Below are positions 6,003-13,014 of a stretch of 15,279 nucleotides of DNA, piece by piece. Below the pieces are notes generated by a model. That model did not search any database. It saw only the letters and a list, made by a program, of their open reading frames with translations, and had not been told where the DNA came from. Source of the stretch: Actinomycetes bacterium (GTDB lineage Bacteria > Actinomycetota > Actinomycetes > Actinomycetales > Cellulomonadaceae); the NCBI GenBank assembly GCA_023461115.1, contig JAEWOA010000091.1:1-15279 (forward strand), written 5' to 3'. The stretch's first letter is position 1; every line of letters begins with the position of its first letter. The position numbers and the translations under genes are program-made.

Positions 6003-8783
6003 GTGACCACCACCGAGAACAGCGCTGCCCGAAAGACCCGCAAGGCTCCTGCCACGCCTGCGGCTCCTGCCCCCACTGCCGCGGCCGCAGTCGCAGTCGC
6101 AGTCGAGGCCAAGCCCGCCAAGCCCGTCGTCGACGAGGCCGCCGTGGCGCAGGCCATCGACCAGCTCGTCGCCAACGCGACCAAGGCGCTCGCCGAGTTC
6201 TCGGCCATGACGCAGGAGGACGTCGACCGCTTCGTCAAGAAGGGCGCCGTCGCGGCGCTCGACAAGCACGGCGTCCTGGCCAAGCTCGCGGTCGACGAGA
6301 CCGGGCGCGGCGTCTTCGAGGACAAGGCCGTCAAGAACATCTTCGCGTGCGAGCACGTCACCAACTCGATGGCGTCCCTCAAGACGGTCGGCGTCATCGG
6401 CGTCGACGAGCTCAACGGCATCACCGAGATCGCCGAGCCCGTCGGGGTCATCGCGGGCATCACGCCGGTCACCAACCCGACGTCCACCGCGATCTTCAAG
6501 AGCCTGATCTCGCTCAAGACGCGCAACCCGATCATCTTCGCGTTCCACCCGAACGCGCAGCGCTCGTCGCTCGAGGCGGCGCGCGTGGTCCGCGACGCGG
6601 CCGTGGCCGCGGGCGCCCCCGAGAACTGCATCCAGTGGGTCGAGGCGCCGTCGCTGCAGGCCACCGGCGCGCTCATGAACCACCCCGGCGTCGCGACGAT
6701 CCTGGCCACCGGCGGCAACGCGATGGTCAAGGCGGCGTACTCGTGCGGCAAGCCCGCCCTGGGCGTCGGCGCCGGCAACGTCCCCGCGTACATCCACAAG
6801 AGCGCCAAGCTCAAGCGCGCGATCAACGACGTCGTCATGAGCAAGTGCTTCGACAACGGCGTGATCTGCGCGTCCGAGCAGGCCGCGATCATCGACGACG
6901 AGATCTACGACGCCGCGATGGCCGAGTTCGCCGTGCTGCACGCCTACCGCGTGACCGCCGACGAGAAGGCCAAGCTCGAGCGGTTCATCTTCGGCACGGA
7001 GGCCGGTGGCGAGAACTGCGCCGGCGCCAAGCTCAACCCCGACGTCGTCGGCAAGTCGCCCGTGTGGATCGCGGAGCAGGCCGGGTTCACGGTCCCCGCG
7101 GACACCTCGATCATCCTGGCCGAGGTCACGGGCGTCGGCCCGCACGAGCCGCTCACGCGCGAGAAGCTCTGCCCGGTGCTCGCGGTGCTCCGCTCCGCCA
7201 GCACCGAGGAGGGCATCCGCCTGGCCGAGCAGATGGTGGAGTTCGACGGCCTGGGCCACAGCGCCGCGATCCACACCCGCGACGACGCCCTGACGGTCGA
7301 GTACGGCAAGCGCGTCAAGGCGATCCGCGTGATCGCGAACGCGCCCTCGTCGCACGGCGGCATCGGCGACATCTACAACGCGTTCATCCCGTCGCTCACG
7401 CTGGGCTGCGGCTCCTACGGCCACAACTCGGTCTCCAACAACGTCTCGGCGGTGAACCTCATCAACGTCAAGCGCGTCGGCCGCCGCAACAACAACCTGC
7501 AGTGGTTCAAGGTCCCGGCCAAGACGTACTTCGAGCCCAACGCGATCCGCTACCTCGCGGACATGCCGGACGTCGAGCGCGTCACGATCGTCACCGACAC
7601 GACCATGACCAACCTGGGCTTCGTCGACAAGGTGCTCGACGTGCTGCACCGCCGCGGCAACCACGTGGCCGTGCAGATCATCGACGAGGTCGAGCCGGAG
7701 CCGTCGGTCCGCACCGTGCAGAAGGGCGCGACGAACATGCGCCACTTCCGCCCGGACACGATCATCGCGCTCGGCGGCGGCTCGCCGATGGACGCCGCGA
7801 AGGTCATGTGGCTGCTGTACGAGCACCCGGAGATCAACTTCTCCGACCTCAAGCAGAAGTTCTTCGACGTCCGCAAGCGCGCGTTCAAGTTCCCGACGCT
7901 CGGCGAGCTCGCGCAGCTCGTCTGCATCCCGACCACGTCGGGCACCGGCGCCGAGGTGACGCCCTTCGCGGTGATCTCCGACCCCGACGCGGGCAAGAAG
8001 TACCCGCTCGCGGACTACGCGCTGACCCCGACGGTCGCAATCATCGACCCGGTGCTCACGTCCAAGATGCCGGCGTCGCTGGCCGCGGACTCGGGCTTCG
8101 ACGCCCTGACGCACGCCACCGAGGCGTTCGTCTCCGTGTACGCCAACGACTTCACCGACGGCATGGCGCTGCAGGCGATCCGCCTGATCTTCGACAACCT
8201 GGCGCAGTCCGTCACGGGCGACGCGAGCGACCCGGCCACGGCCGACGCCCGCGAGAAGATGCACAATGCCGGAACGATCGCGGGCATGGCGTTCGGCAAC
8301 GCCTTCCTCGGAATCGTGCACGCGATGGCGCACGTCATCGGCTCGACGTACCACCTGGTGCACGGCCGGACCAACGCCACGCTGCTCCCGCACGTGATCC
8401 GCTACAACGGCACCGTCCCGACCAAGCTCACCAGCTGGCCCAAGTACGAGAACTACGTGGCCCCGGAGCGGTTCCAGCAGATCGCGGCCATGCTCGGCCT
8501 GCCGGCCTCGACCCCGGCCGAGGGCGTGGAGTCGTACGCGCGGGCGGTCGAGTCGCTGCGCGCGAAGGTGGGCATCCCCTCGTCGTTCCAGGCGCAGGGT
8601 GTGTCCGAGCAGGAGTTCATGTCGCGTCTCGACGAGGTCGCCATGGGCGCCTACGAGGACCAGTGCGCGCCCGCCAACCCGCGGATGCCGATGATCGACG
8701 ACATGAAGGACCTGATGACTGCGGCCTACTACGGCACGTCGCTGGAGGACGTCCGAGGCCGCCGCGGCGAGCAGGAGGACTGA
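6003..8783 (+). CDS. adhE: bifunctional acetaldehyde-CoA/alcohol dehydrogenase
   Basis: AdhE reduces acetyl-CoA to acetaldehyde and then to ethanol, regenerating two NAD+ during fermentation; related enzymes assemble into cytoplasmic spirosomes. The protein has 926 residues. The aldehyde dehydrogenase domain spans about 47-490, with catalytic C289 in DNGVICASEQ and the substrate-site sequence PVTNPTSTAIFKSL (155-168). The iron-dependent alcohol dehydrogenase domain spans about 500-926, with GGGSPMDAAK (591-600), PTTSGTGAEVTPFAV (643-657) and iron ligands D700, H704, H773 and H787. The 14-residue gap between the last two matches the E. coli enzyme. The first ~45 residues are a lysine/alanine/proline/valine-rich extension absent from the 891-residue E. 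coli protein. The start is GTG at 6003 with GGGAG upstream; an ATG at 5952 in frame is possible but lacks a ribosome site. A strong hairpin at 8841-8882 ends the unit. Confidence 0.97.
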   Translation: MTTTENSAARKTRKAPATPAAPAPTAAAAVAVAVEAKPAKPVVDEAAVAQAIDQLVANATKALAEFSAMTQEDVDRFVKKGAVAALDKHGVLAKLAVDETGRGVFEDKAVKNIFACEHVTNSMASLKTVGVIGVDELNGITEIAEPVGVIAGITPVTNPTSTAIFKSLISLKTRNPIIFAFHPNAQRSSLEAARVVRDAAVAAGAPENCIQWVEAPSLQATGALMNHPGVATILATGGNAMVKAAYSCGKPALGVGAGNVPAYIHKSAKLKRAINDVVMSKCFDNGVICASEQAAIIDDEIYDAAMAEFAVLHAYRVTADEKAKLERFIFGTEAGGENCAGAKLNPDVVGKSPVWIAEQAGFTVPADTSIILAEVTGVGPHEPLTREKLCPVLAVLRSASTEEGIRLAEQMVEFDGLGHSAAIHTRDDALTVEYGKRVKAIRVIANAPSSHGGIGDIYNAFIPSLTLGCGSYGHNSVSNNVSAVNLINVKRVGRRNNNLQWFKVPAKTYFEPNAIRYLADMPDVERVTIVTDTTMTNLGFVDKVLDVLHRRGNHVAVQIIDEVEPEPSVRTVQKGATNMRHFRPDTIIALGGGSPMDAAKVMWLLYEHPEINFSDLKQKFFDVRKRAFKFPTLGELAQLVCIPTTSGTGAEVTPFAVISDPDAGKKYPLADYALTPTVAIIDPVLTSKMPASLAADSGFDALTHATEAFVSVYANDFTDGMALQAIRLIFDNLAQSVTGDASDPATADAREKMHNAGTIAGMAFGNAFLGIVHAMAHVIGSTYHLVHGRTNATLLPHVIRYNGTVPTKLTSWPKYENYVAPERFQQIAAMLGLPASTPAEGVESYARAVESLRAKVGIPSSFQAQGVSEQEFMSRLDEVAMGAYEDQCAPANPRMPMIDDMKDLMTAAYYGTSLEDVRGRRGEQED

Positions 8784-8840
8784 CCGCCTCCTAGGTTCCC
8801 GGCGCCGCTGGCAGTGGCCGCCTGGTTGAACCGCTCGCCC

Positions 8841-8882
8841 CGACGCCCCGTCCGGCACCATCCCTCGCCGGGCGGGGCGTCG
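8841..8882 (+). terminator. long hairpin terminator after adhE
   Basis: CGACGCCCCGTCCGGC (8841-8856) pairs with GCCGGGCGGGGCGTCG (8867-8882) over 16 bp with one G-U pair, around a 10-nt loop. It starts 57 bp after the adhE stop. No T tract follows, which is normal for high-G+C actinobacteria. Confidence 0.75.
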
Positions 8883-8911
8883 CCCTGTCCGCAGCCTCGC
8901 CGACAGGCCAG

Positions 8912-8957
8912 CGCGCACCCCTTGCGGTGCGCGGCCCCATGCCGCACGGTGGTGCGC
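8912..8957 (+). promoter_or_regulatory. possible alternative hairpins in the leader of the lipoprotein gene
   Basis: CGCGCACC (8912-8919) pairs perfectly with GGTGCGCG (8926-8933) over 8 bp around a 6-nt loop. The same GGTGCGC sequence recurs at 8951-8957, ending one base before the ATG at 8959, so GCGCACC could pair there instead and cover the start region. Both pairings are visible in sequence. A regulatory role, and even whether this part is transcribed, are unproven. Confidence 0.3.
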
Positions 8958-8958
8958 C

Positions 8959-9480
8959 ATGACCACTTCCGCCTCTCGCCCCGCACGGGCCTGGCCCGCC
9001 GCGCGCGTCGTGGCCTCCGGGCTCGCGCTCCTGACGACCGTGGCCCTCGTCGCCGGCTGCGACCAGGCCGACGACGTCCGCCAGGGCGCGCAGGACCTCG
9101 CCTCACAGGCCGGCGACGCCGCGTCCCAGATGCGCGAGGCCGTCGACGACGCGCGCGCCAAGGCCGACGACGCCCGAGCCAAGGCCGACGAGGTCCGCGC
9201 CAAGCTCGGGTCGTTGTCACCCGAGGCCAAGAAGCAGGCGGAGGATGCCGTCGCCTCCGCACAGGGCGCGCTCGACGACGCGCAAGTCGCGCTCACGAAG
9301 GCCAAGACCAACGCCGGTGAGGCCCGCGCCGAGGTCGACGCCGCACGCCTGCGCGTCGAGGAGGCCCAGGCCAAGCTCGAGGCCGCCAAGGCCAATGCGC
9401 AGGGCGAGGCCGCCGAGGGCCTGGACGCCCTCTCGGCCGATCTGGCCAAGCTGGCCGACTCGCTGCGCTCCGCGAACTGA
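8959..9480 (+). CDS. small helical lipoprotein
   Basis: A 173-residue secreted lipoprotein of unknown function. Residues 1-34 form a lipoprotein signal peptide: basic residues up to R16, a hydrophobic core (VVASGLALLTTVAL, 17-30) and a lipobox LVAGC (30-34) with C34 as the predicted lipidated cysteine. The mature part is almost wholly helical, Ala/Asp/Lys/Glu-rich and without glycine/proline breaks except around 84-89. It contains three consecutive heptads, DDARAKA, DDARAKA and DEVRAKL (63-83), and looks like a coiled coil or a membrane-associated helical bundle anchored outside the cell. I do not recognise a named family. The start is ATG at 8959 with GGTGG about 8 nt upstream. It has a gene-free, repeat-rich region on its 3' side. 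Confidence 0.85.
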   Translation: MTTSASRPARAWPAARVVASGLALLTTVALVAGCDQADDVRQGAQDLASQAGDAASQMREAVDDARAKADDARAKADEVRAKLGSLSPEAKKQAEDAVASAQGALDDAQVALTKAKTNAGEARAEVDAARLRVEEAQAKLEAAKANAQGEAAEGLDALSADLAKLADSLRSAN

Positions 9481-9482
9481 CC

Positions 9483-9775
9483 GCGCGCCGGACAGTCCCC
9501 GCGCCACCGAACTCATTCCCCGTGCACCGGACCCAACCCCCGCCACCGAACCCATTCCCCGTGCACCGGACCCAGCCCCCGTGCACCGGACCCAGCCCCC
9601 GTGCACCGGACCCAACCCCCGCCACCGGACTCCCGCACCGAACTCAATCCCGGCGCGCCGGAGCCCGTCCGTTGCGACCCAATCCCTGCCACCGAACTCC
9701 CGCACCGGACTCAACCCCCCGCGGCACCGGACTCAATCCCCGGCGCCGGACCCGATTTGTGCCGCCGGACCAGGG
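9483..9775 (+). repeat. imperfect tandem array of a ~20-bp C-rich unit
   Basis: About 15 degenerate copies of a CACCGRACYCA-CCCC unit follow each other with periods mostly of 18-21 bp. The best part is 9522-9620: GTGCACCGGACCCAACCCCC at 9522-9541, a 19-bp variant at 9542-9560 (GCCACCGAACCCATTCCCC), two identical copies of GTGCACCGGACCCAGCCCCC at 9561-9580 and 9581-9600, and a copy at 9601-9620 identical to the first. Beyond 9620 units become shorter or longer and more diverged. The 20-bp period is not a multiple of three, so no frame reads the same peptide throughout, which argues against coding. There are no spacers, so it is not a CRISPR array. Together with 9783-10011 it fills the 531-bp gap after the lipoprotein gene. 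Confidence 0.8.
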
Positions 9776-9782
9776 CATACCG

Positions 9783-9865
9783 CAGTCCGGCGCCACGAAT
9801 CGAGTCCGGCGCGCGGGAACCGGTCCCGTCTGCGGGAGCCGGTCCGGTGCGAGCCAGTCCGGCGC
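9783..9865 (-). repeat. inverted copies of the array motif
   Basis: From about base 9783 the CCGGAC motif appears in reverse orientation: AGTCCGGCGCC at 9784-9794, GAGTCCGGCGCG at 9802-9813, GGTCCGG at 9841-9847 and AGTCCGGCGCCC at 9856-9867. The strand composition changes at the same place from C-rich to G-rich. The left arm around 9738-9760 (CCCCGGCGCCGGACCCGATT) is largely complementary to 9796-9819, so an interrupted hairpin or cruciform centred near 9778 is possible. Confidence 0.6.
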
Positions 9866-9884
9866 CCGAGAGCCGGGTCGGTGT

Positions 9885-9908
9885 GGGGGCGGGGCGGGGC
9901 GGGGCGGG
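9885..9908 (+). other. G-quadruplex motif
   Basis: Five consecutive G runs (5, 4, 4, 4 and 3 guanines) are separated by single C residues. This fits the strictest G-quadruplex pattern on the plus strand. It is followed by TTGGGGTCGGGGTCGG (9915-9930), with more G runs. The remaining bases to 10011 hold nothing else that I can recognise. Confidence 0.7.
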
Positions 9909-10011
9909 TCAGTGTTGGGGTCGGGGTCGGTCTTGCGCGCCGACCGGGTGATTTCGGGGTTTCTCGGCGCGGAGCGTTGGCCGCCACGCCCCAGGCGCCG
10001 ATGGTGAAGAC

Positions 10012-10128
10012 ATGGCCGTTCGCCGCGTCGCCCGCCGCCACCACGTGGAGTGGTGGGTCGTCGCCGCCTGGGTGTCGCTCGCGCTCGTGGTCGTCGCCGG
10101 CATCGCCGCCGCAAGCGGCATCGCCTGA
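10012..10128 (+). CDS. small single-span membrane protein (38 residues)
   Basis: A short frame encoding 38 residues. The N-terminus is basic (MAVRRVARRHH), then VEWW, then one hydrophobic segment VVAAWVSLALVVVAGIAAA (16-34) and a short end SGIA. This is the layout of a single-pass small membrane protein with the N-terminus inside. Nearly every codon ends in G or C as in real genes of this genome (only GTT and GCA among 38 do not). A possible ribosome site GGTGA lies about 5 nt upstream in GATGGTGAAGACATGG. It is an orphan between two repeat tracts, on the same strand as the aminotransferase 182 bp downstream. No family is recognised, and expression is unproven. Confidence 0.55.
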   Translation: MAVRRVARRHHVEWWVVAAWVSLALVVVAGIAAASGIA

Positions 10129-10200
10129 GCCGCGCACCGCACCGCCGCGCACCGCCCCGCCTCGCTGCTCACCGCACCACCGCGCCCAGAACCGCACCGC

Positions 10201-10260
10201 ACCGCCGCCCCCTTCGCCGCACCGCACTGCCCCGCCGCCCCCTTCGCCGCACCGCACTGC
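10201..10260 (+). repeat. 30-bp tandem duplication
   Basis: Bases 10202-10230 and 10232-10260 are identical over 29 bp, with only the first base of the 30-bp unit differing (A or C). The unit is C-rich and contains CCCCCTTCGCCGCACCGC. Related CCGCACCG and CGCGCACCG octamers fill 10129-10200. The tract ends just before the likely aminotransferase promoter and shows no coding signs. Confidence 0.8.
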
Positions 10261-10298
10261 GCTGCACGGCGTGAGTCGAGGCAGCTGCGGACCGGCCC

Positions 10299-10304
10299 TA
10301 AGGT
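10299..10304 (+). promoter_or_regulatory. -10 element of a probable leaderless transcript
   Basis: TAAGGT fits the actinobacterial -10 pattern. It is followed by exactly six bases (GCGGGC) and then the GTG start of the aminotransferase, so transcription would start at or next to the start codon and the mRNA would have no leader. The -35 region is weak. Confidence 0.5.
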
Positions 10305-10310
10305 GCGGGC

Positions 10311-11543
10311 GTGAGCAGAGAGCAGCGATGGAGCGCGGTCGCGCGGGCGGCGGGCCTGCTCGACGACGACGGCGGCGCGCGGCCGACGATCTTCGCCGAG
10401 ATGTCCGCGCTCGCCGAGCGGACCGGCGCGATCAACCTGGGCCAGGGCTTCCCGGACGTCGACGGTCCCCCGTCGGTCGCCCGTGCCGCAGCGGATGCGG
10501 TGCTCGGCGGGCACAACCAGTACCCGCCCGGCCCGGGGATCGCGCCGCTGCGGCAGGCCATCGCCGCGCACCAGCGCGAGCGGTACGGCCTCGTCGTCGA
10601 CCCCGACACCGAGGTGCTCGTGACCGCGGGCGCCACCGAGGCGCTGGCCGCCGCGGTCCTGGCGCTCGCCGGGCCCGGCGACGAGGTGCTCACGCTCGAG
10701 CCGTTCTACGACGCGTACGCCGCGGTGATCGCGATGGCCGGCGCCACGCACACCACCGCCGCGCTGCGGGCCACGCCGGACGGGTTCCGGCTCGACGAGG
10801 ACGCGCTCGCCGCCGCGTTCACCGACCGCACGCGCGTCGTCGTCCTCAACACCCCGCACAACCCGACGGGCGCGGTGCTCACGTACGACGAGCTCGCGGT
10901 GGTCGCACGGCTCGCGCGACGGCACGACGCGATCGTCGTGACCGACGAGGTGTACGAGCACCTGACGCTCGCCGACGCGACCGGTCGGCGGCCCGACCAC
11001 GTGCCGATCGCGACGCTGCCCGGGATGTCGGCGCGGACGCTGACGGTCTCCTCTGCCGGCAAGACGTTCTCTTTCACCGGGTGGAAGGTGGGCTGGGTGA
11101 GCGGTCCGTCCGCGCTGGTCAGCGCCGTGCGGACGGTCAAGCAGTTCCTCACCTACGTGTCCGCGGCGCCGCTGCAGCCCGCGGTGGCGTTCGCGTTGGC
11201 CGACGCCGAGGTGTGGGCGTGGGTGGACGAGCTCGCGTCATCGCTCGCGCGGCGCCGGGACCTGCTGACCGCGGGGTTGCAGGCGGCCGGGTTCGCGGTG
11301 GCGCCGGCGCAGGGCACGTACTTCGTGTGCGCCGACCCCGCGCCCCTCGGCTACGACGACGGCGCCGCGCTGTGCCGCGCACTGCCTGGGCTCGCGGGCG
11401 TCGTCGGGGTGCCGCTGTCGGCATTCACGCGGCGCGGCACGCCGTCCGACGAGGCCGTGGGCTCGTGGGTGCGGTTCACGTTCGTCAAACGCGACGAGGT
11501 GCTCGCCGAGGCGGTCGCACGGCTGGCGCGGCTGCGGACCTAG
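10311..11543 (+). CDS. PLP-dependent aminotransferase, class I/II (DapC/YbdL/kynurenine-aminotransferase-like)
   Basis: A 410-residue cytoplasmic enzyme that transfers amino groups between amino acids and 2-oxo acids using pyridoxal phosphate. Conserved features are INLGQGFPDVDGP (41-53), typical of the kynurenine/methionine aminotransferase branch, NTPHNPTG (180-187) with N184, TDEVYEHL (211-218) with D212 and Y215, the PLP lysine K251 in SSAGKTFSFTGWKVGW, and the carboxylate-binding arginine in SWVRFTFVK near the C-terminus. In mycobacteria a relative is assigned as succinyl-diaminopimelate aminotransferase, but methionine or kynurenine specificity is equally possible. No cofactor genes or pathway neighbours help. 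The GTG at 10311 is supported by the promoter placed to give a leaderless mRNA. Its stop overlaps the stop of the convergent MFS gene. Confidence 0.92.
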   Translation: MSREQRWSAVARAAGLLDDDGGARPTIFAEMSALAERTGAINLGQGFPDVDGPPSVARAAADAVLGGHNQYPPGPGIAPLRQAIAAHQRERYGLVVDPDTEVLVTAGATEALAAAVLALAGPGDEVLTLEPFYDAYAAVIAMAGATHTTAALRATPDGFRLDEDALAAAFTDRTRVVVLNTPHNPTGAVLTYDELAVVARLARRHDAIVVTDEVYEHLTLADATGRRPDHVPIATLPGMSARTLTVSSAGKTFSFTGWKVGWVSGPSALVSAVRTVKQFLTYVSAAPLQPAVAFALADAEVWAWVDELASSLARRRDLLTAGLQAAGFAVAPAQGTYFVCADPAPLGYDDGAALCRALPGLAGVVGVPLSAFTRRGTPSDEAVGSWVRFTFVKRDEVLAEAVARLARLRT

Positions 11544-12847
11544 CCCTGCCAGGCGCCGCCGCGGCGGTAGGCGGGGGTGGCCAGGACCAGGATGAGCAGC
11601 GCGATCGTCGCGGCGCCGACCATCACGGCGGCCATCGCGACCGCGTCGCCGCCGAGCAGGCCCGAGAGCGGGCTGACGACGCCCGACAGCGCGGCGCCGG
11701 TGGCGCCGATGAACGCCGCAGCCGTGCCCGCGATCTCGCCGTGGCGACCGAGCGCGAGCGCCGACGCGTTGGGCGGCGCCAGGTTCACCAGGGCGAGCAC
11801 GAGCCAGAGCATGAGGAGCAGGGTCCACAGGCCGCCCGCGCCGGTGATCGCGATCGTCAGGAGCCCCAGGGTGAACGCGAGCGAGAGCGGCAGCGCGACG
11901 CGGATGATGCGGATGGGCGCGACGCGCTTGACCAGCGCCGCGTTCAGCTGGGCGCCGCCCACGAGGCCGATGCCGTTGACCGCGAACAGCAGCGCGAACT
12001 GCTGCGACGTCAGCCCGTAACCCTCCTGCAGCACGAACGGCGAGCCGACGACGTAGCTCATCAGCACCGCGTTGCTCATGCCTGGCATCACCGCGAGCGC
12101 CAGGAAGTGCCGGTCGCGCAGCAGCTTGCCGTAGCCCGCGGCCGCGGTGCGGAAGCCGCCGTCGCGGCGCCGCTCGGCGGGCAGCGTCTCCGGGAGCCGT
12201 CGCCAGCACACGATCCACAGCGCGACCCCGAACACCGCGAGCCCGACGAACACGCCGCGCCACCCGAACTCGCCGGCGATCACGCCGCCGATCGAGGGCG
12301 CGAACAGCGGCGCGACGCCGATGACGAGCATCAGGCGCGAGATCAGGCCGCTGGCCGCGGCGCCCACGAAGCGGTCGCGGATCACCGCCATCGCGACGAC
12401 CGTGGCGGACGCGTTGAACAGGCCCTGGAACACGCGCAGCGCGATCAGCGTCTCGACGTTCACGACGAACGCGCACAGCAGCGAGGTGACGACGTGCATC
12501 GCGACGCCGATGAGCACGGGCGCGCGCCGGCCGAACCGGTCGGAGAGCGGGCCGATCACGAGCTGGCCGACTGCGCCGCCGATCATCATCGCCGTCATCG
12601 TCAGCTGGGCCGCGGTGGCGCTCGTCTGCAGGTCGCGGGCCACGTCGGGCAGCGACGGCAGGTAGATGTCGTTGGAGATGGCCGGCAGCGCGCACATCAG
12701 GCCGAGCAGCAGCACGTACTTGGCGTTGGGCCGGTTCGTGGTGGCGGCAGCAGTCGTCGGGGCGGCCGGGCCGGGCGTCGGGGCGGCCGGGTGTGTCGTC
12801 GGGGCGGGCAGGTCGGCAGAGGGCACGCGTGGCGAGGTCACAGTCAC
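11540..12847 (-). CDS. Bcr/CflA-family MFS multidrug exporter
   Basis: A 435-residue inner-membrane drug:proton antiporter of the 12-helix Bcr/CflA group. The first ~42 residues are a Pro/Ala/Thr-rich, probably disordered extension. The first helix (44-58) leads into the family signature NDIYLPSLP (59-67), then QLTMTAMMIGGAVGQLVIGP (81-100) and the MFS motif A GPLSDRFGRR (99-108) in the loop after helix 2. The helix-5 region is IGVAPLFAPSIGGVIAGEFGWRGVFV, which matches the antiporter motif C style of drug/H+ exporters. Substrates cannot be read. The start is GTG at 12847; a second GTG two codons on is equally possible, and no clear ribosome site is visible. It is divergent from the SRAP gene over a 167-bp gap that holds a 12-bp palindrome, and convergent with the aminotransferase. 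Confidence 0.9.
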   Translation of the reverse strand: MTVTSPRVPSADLPAPTTHPAAPTPGPAAPTTAAATTNRPNAKYVLLLGLMCALPAISNDIYLPSLPDVARDLQTSATAAQLTMTAMMIGGAVGQLVIGPLSDRFGRRAPVLIGVAMHVVTSLLCAFVVNVETLIALRVFQGLFNASATVVAMAVIRDRFVGAAASGLISRLMLVIGVAPLFAPSIGGVIAGEFGWRGVFVGLAVFGVALWIVCWRRLPETLPAERRRDGGFRTAAAGYGKLLRDRHFLALAVMPGMSNAVLMSYVVGSPFVLQEGYGLTSQQFALLFAVNGIGLVGGAQLNAALVKRVAPIRIIRVALPLSLAFTLGLLTIAITGAGGLWTLLLMLWLVLALVNLAPPNASALALGRHGEIAGTAAAFIGATGAALSGVVSPLSGLLGGDAVAMAAVMVGAATIALLILVLATPAYRRGGAWQG

Positions 12848-12909
12848 CGAGATCGGGTCGCAGTCAGTCAGTTGGCCCCGCCATGTTCACACGCCCGGAC
12901 CCACCTACG

Positions 12910-12921
12910 CGAATCGATTCG
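12910..12921. promoter_or_regulatory. 12-bp palindrome in a divergent promoter region
   Basis: CGAATCGATTCG is a perfect 12-bp palindrome between the divergent MFS (12847) and SRAP (13015) starts. It is a candidate operator for an unknown regulator. It superficially recalls the actinobacterial SOS box, but the CGAA and TTCG halves are 4 bp apart rather than 6, so it does not fit LexA. Confidence 0.35.
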
Positions 12922-13001
12922 ACCCTGCGCGCCCGCCGACCCCGCCCCGCCGAGCGTGCAATCCAGCGCGCCGCCGGGCCGTGCGTGTCGGCGCCCGGTG
13001 G

Positions 13002-13007
13002 CAGGCT
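13002..13007 (+). promoter_or_regulatory. possible -10 element of a leaderless SRAP transcript
   Basis: CAGGCT, a variant of the TANNNT pattern, ends 7 bp before the ATG at 13015. The spacing would again give a leaderless or almost leaderless mRNA, and no ribosome-binding sequence precedes the ATG, which agrees with that. Confidence 0.35.
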
Positions 13008-13014
13008 GGCGCGC

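Noticed and set aside
9217..9714. Glycine/arginine-rich frames on the minus strand and Pro/Thr-rich frames on the plus strand over the repeat array
   Set aside because: They come from the 20-bp repeat read in shifting frames, overlap the lipoprotein gene, and have no start signals or domains.
9483..9775. CRISPR array or plasmid iterons
   Set aside because: Units follow each other without unique spacers and vary in length and sequence; no cas, rep or partition gene lies nearby.
12910..12921. LexA/SOS box for the SRAP gene
   Set aside because: The CGAA and TTCG halves are 4 bp apart; the actinobacterial box needs 6 with inner C and G (CGAACN4GTTCG).
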